From NCBI GenBank assembly GCA_047967505.1, contig CM106540.1: 64,000 bases of DNA; one strand, given 5' to 3'. Below are positions 63,232 through 64,000 of this stretch, piece after piece. The translations under genes and the position numbers were made by a program. The notes under the pieces were generated by a model. The model did not search any database. It was not told the DNA's origin and saw only the letters and a program-made list of their open reading frames with translations. How positions within the stretch are numbered: the first letter of the stretch is position 1; each line of letters begins with the position of its first letter. Source of the DNA: Dipteris shenzhenensis (Eukaryota; Polypodiophyta; Polypodiopsida; Gleicheniales).

Positions 63232-63738
63232 TCAATTGCTGGAGGTTCTTTGCCATCCAAAACCTACTTTACCCACTTCGGGAATGGCCGTTGCCTTTGT
63301 TTTTGCAAGCTCTTCTTCATCTTCTCTGTCTTGAATCCTCCCAAGCACCATTGGGGGAGTTTGGTCTGTTGGTGGCGGTACTGGACGGATATCTTGGTCT
63401 TGGTTGTCTGGGAAGGAAGCATCCTCCTCCAATTGATGCGGTTGTTCTGAGAAGACCACATCGCGACTTACAATTACCTTCTTGGTAATAGGGTTATAGA
63501 GACAGTAACCCTTCGCCTCTTCATTGTAGCCCAAGAACATACACTTCTAGCTCTTCGGTTCCCATTTGGTCCTGGTAGCATCAGGGACATGCACAAAAAA
63601 GTCACATCCAAAAACTCTGAAATGTGCAGCTGAAGGTTTCTTACCAGAAAAGGCTTGCAGTGGAGTCATCCCGTTCACAGCCTTCGTGTAGCTACGATTG
63701 AGGATGTAAACTGCAGTGTTACATGCTTCAGCCCAGAA
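63232..63738 (-). pseudogene. Copia-6 integrase, C-terminal part
   Basis: HFWAEACNTAVYILNRS, NGMTPLQAFSGKKP and FRVFGCDFFVHVP are the standard copia integrase end. A stop at about 63548 is followed by FLGYNEEAKGYCLYNP and KVIVSRDVVFSEQP. The catalytic core should lie to the right, but the sequence is replaced there by the inverted reverse-transcriptase copy. Confidence 0.9.
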
Positions 63739-64000
63739 ATGAAGAGAAGATCTCGCAGACAAAGCATTTGCTAGGAAGAGAGTTTGAAATGATAGACCTC
63801 GAACTGATGCATTTCTGTTTGGGGATTGAAGTTTGGCAAGAGCCAAAATAGATCTTCATCTCATAGCTGAGGTATGCTAGAGAGGTACTGAAGGCATTTG
63901 GCATGGTTGAGTGCAAGACAGTTAGCACCCCTATGGAGGTTGATGTGAAGATCTCAAACAAGGATTCATCACCACTGGTGGACAAAGCGAAGTACAGAAG
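63739..64000 (+). pseudogene. Inverted Copia-6-family reverse transcriptase fragment
   Basis: The plus strand reads EEKISQTKHLLGREFEMIDLE, MHFCLGIEVWQEP, then after two stops LKAFGMVECKTVSTPMEVDVK and SPLVDKAKYR, nearly the same as Copia-6 at 62510-62260 but in the opposite orientation. It runs off the window. Two stops (tag at about 63849 and 63864) mark decay. Confidence 0.92.

Larger units (their letters stand above)
61571..63744 (-). mobile_element. Copia-6: copia pol fragment, minus strand
   Basis: Reads leftwards from integrase (63739 down to 63547, then 63540-63232) through reverse transcriptase to RNase H and the 3' LTR. At its right edge (63739-63744) it is joined to an inverted copy of its own family's reverse transcriptase. 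Gag, protease and the 5' LTR are not visible. Confidence 0.88.

Noticed and set aside
63728-63985. Minus-strand 85-codon frame at the right edge
   Set aside because: It is antisense to a clear plus-strand reverse-transcriptase fragment.

Overview
The window is nuclear DNA of a land plant with a large, transposon-packed genome. Evidence: an RCC1/UVR8-like gene of the plant mitochondrial type, a fragment of a plant cinnamoyl-CoA-reductase-like gene, many Ty1/copia and Ty3/gypsy LTR elements primed by initiator Met-tRNA, plant-type LINEs and a hAT transposase. Introns of about 11 and 18 kb stuffed with retroelements hint at a fern, lycophyte or gymnosperm rather than a compact angiosperm genome, but this is only a guess. 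No rRNA, tRNA, CRISPR array or organelle gene was seen.

Layout. 1-8.9 kb: a hAT transposase (C-terminal part) whose 3' end abuts the endonuclease of LINE-1 (+). LINE-1 is split by a gypsy-type LTR, and its 3' tail is hit by LINE-2 (-, 14-bp target-site duplication, TSD). 8.9-15.6 kb: Copia-1 (-), structurally complete (271-bp LTRs, TSD gaggc) but decayed and carrying LINE-3 (15-bp TSD). 16.8-19.7 kb: a Copia-1-family fragment fused to LTR-2, an element carrying an antisense piece of a CCR-like gene. 20.2-26.9 kb: Gypsy-1 (-), a young chromovirus (461-bp LTRs, TSD atata), inside older LINE/gypsy debris that continues to 28.8 kb. 29.8-31.4 kb: copia relic (Copia-3). 31.5-42.9 kb: LINE-4 (+), interrupted by Gypsy-2 (-, TSD gcatt), which is itself interrupted by Copia-4 (-, TSD aaagg). 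43.5-46.6 kb: Gypsy-3 (+, gag only, TSD acact). 51.0-58.2 kb: Copia-5 (+, TSD cctcc), with an uninterrupted 1420-codon polyprotein frame. 60.8-64.0 kb: Copia-6 (-), joined head-on to an inverted copy of its own family.

The one convincing host gene is spread through this on the minus strand. Three exons (59563-59278, 48264-48048, 29577-29277) have matching splice phases and encode consecutive parts of one RCC1-repeat protein. The elements between 29.6 and 59.3 kb are therefore intron passengers. The first and last exons of the gene were not found and probably lie outside the window.

The most unusual recurrent signal is that several unrelated LTR elements carry, between primer-binding site and gag, a dense array of one short motif: GTAC in Copia-1 and Copia-4, GCCACGTCA in Copia-5, and GGTGTGWCC in Gypsy-2. 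Two of these cores (GTAC and ACGT) are known plant transcription-factor core sites.
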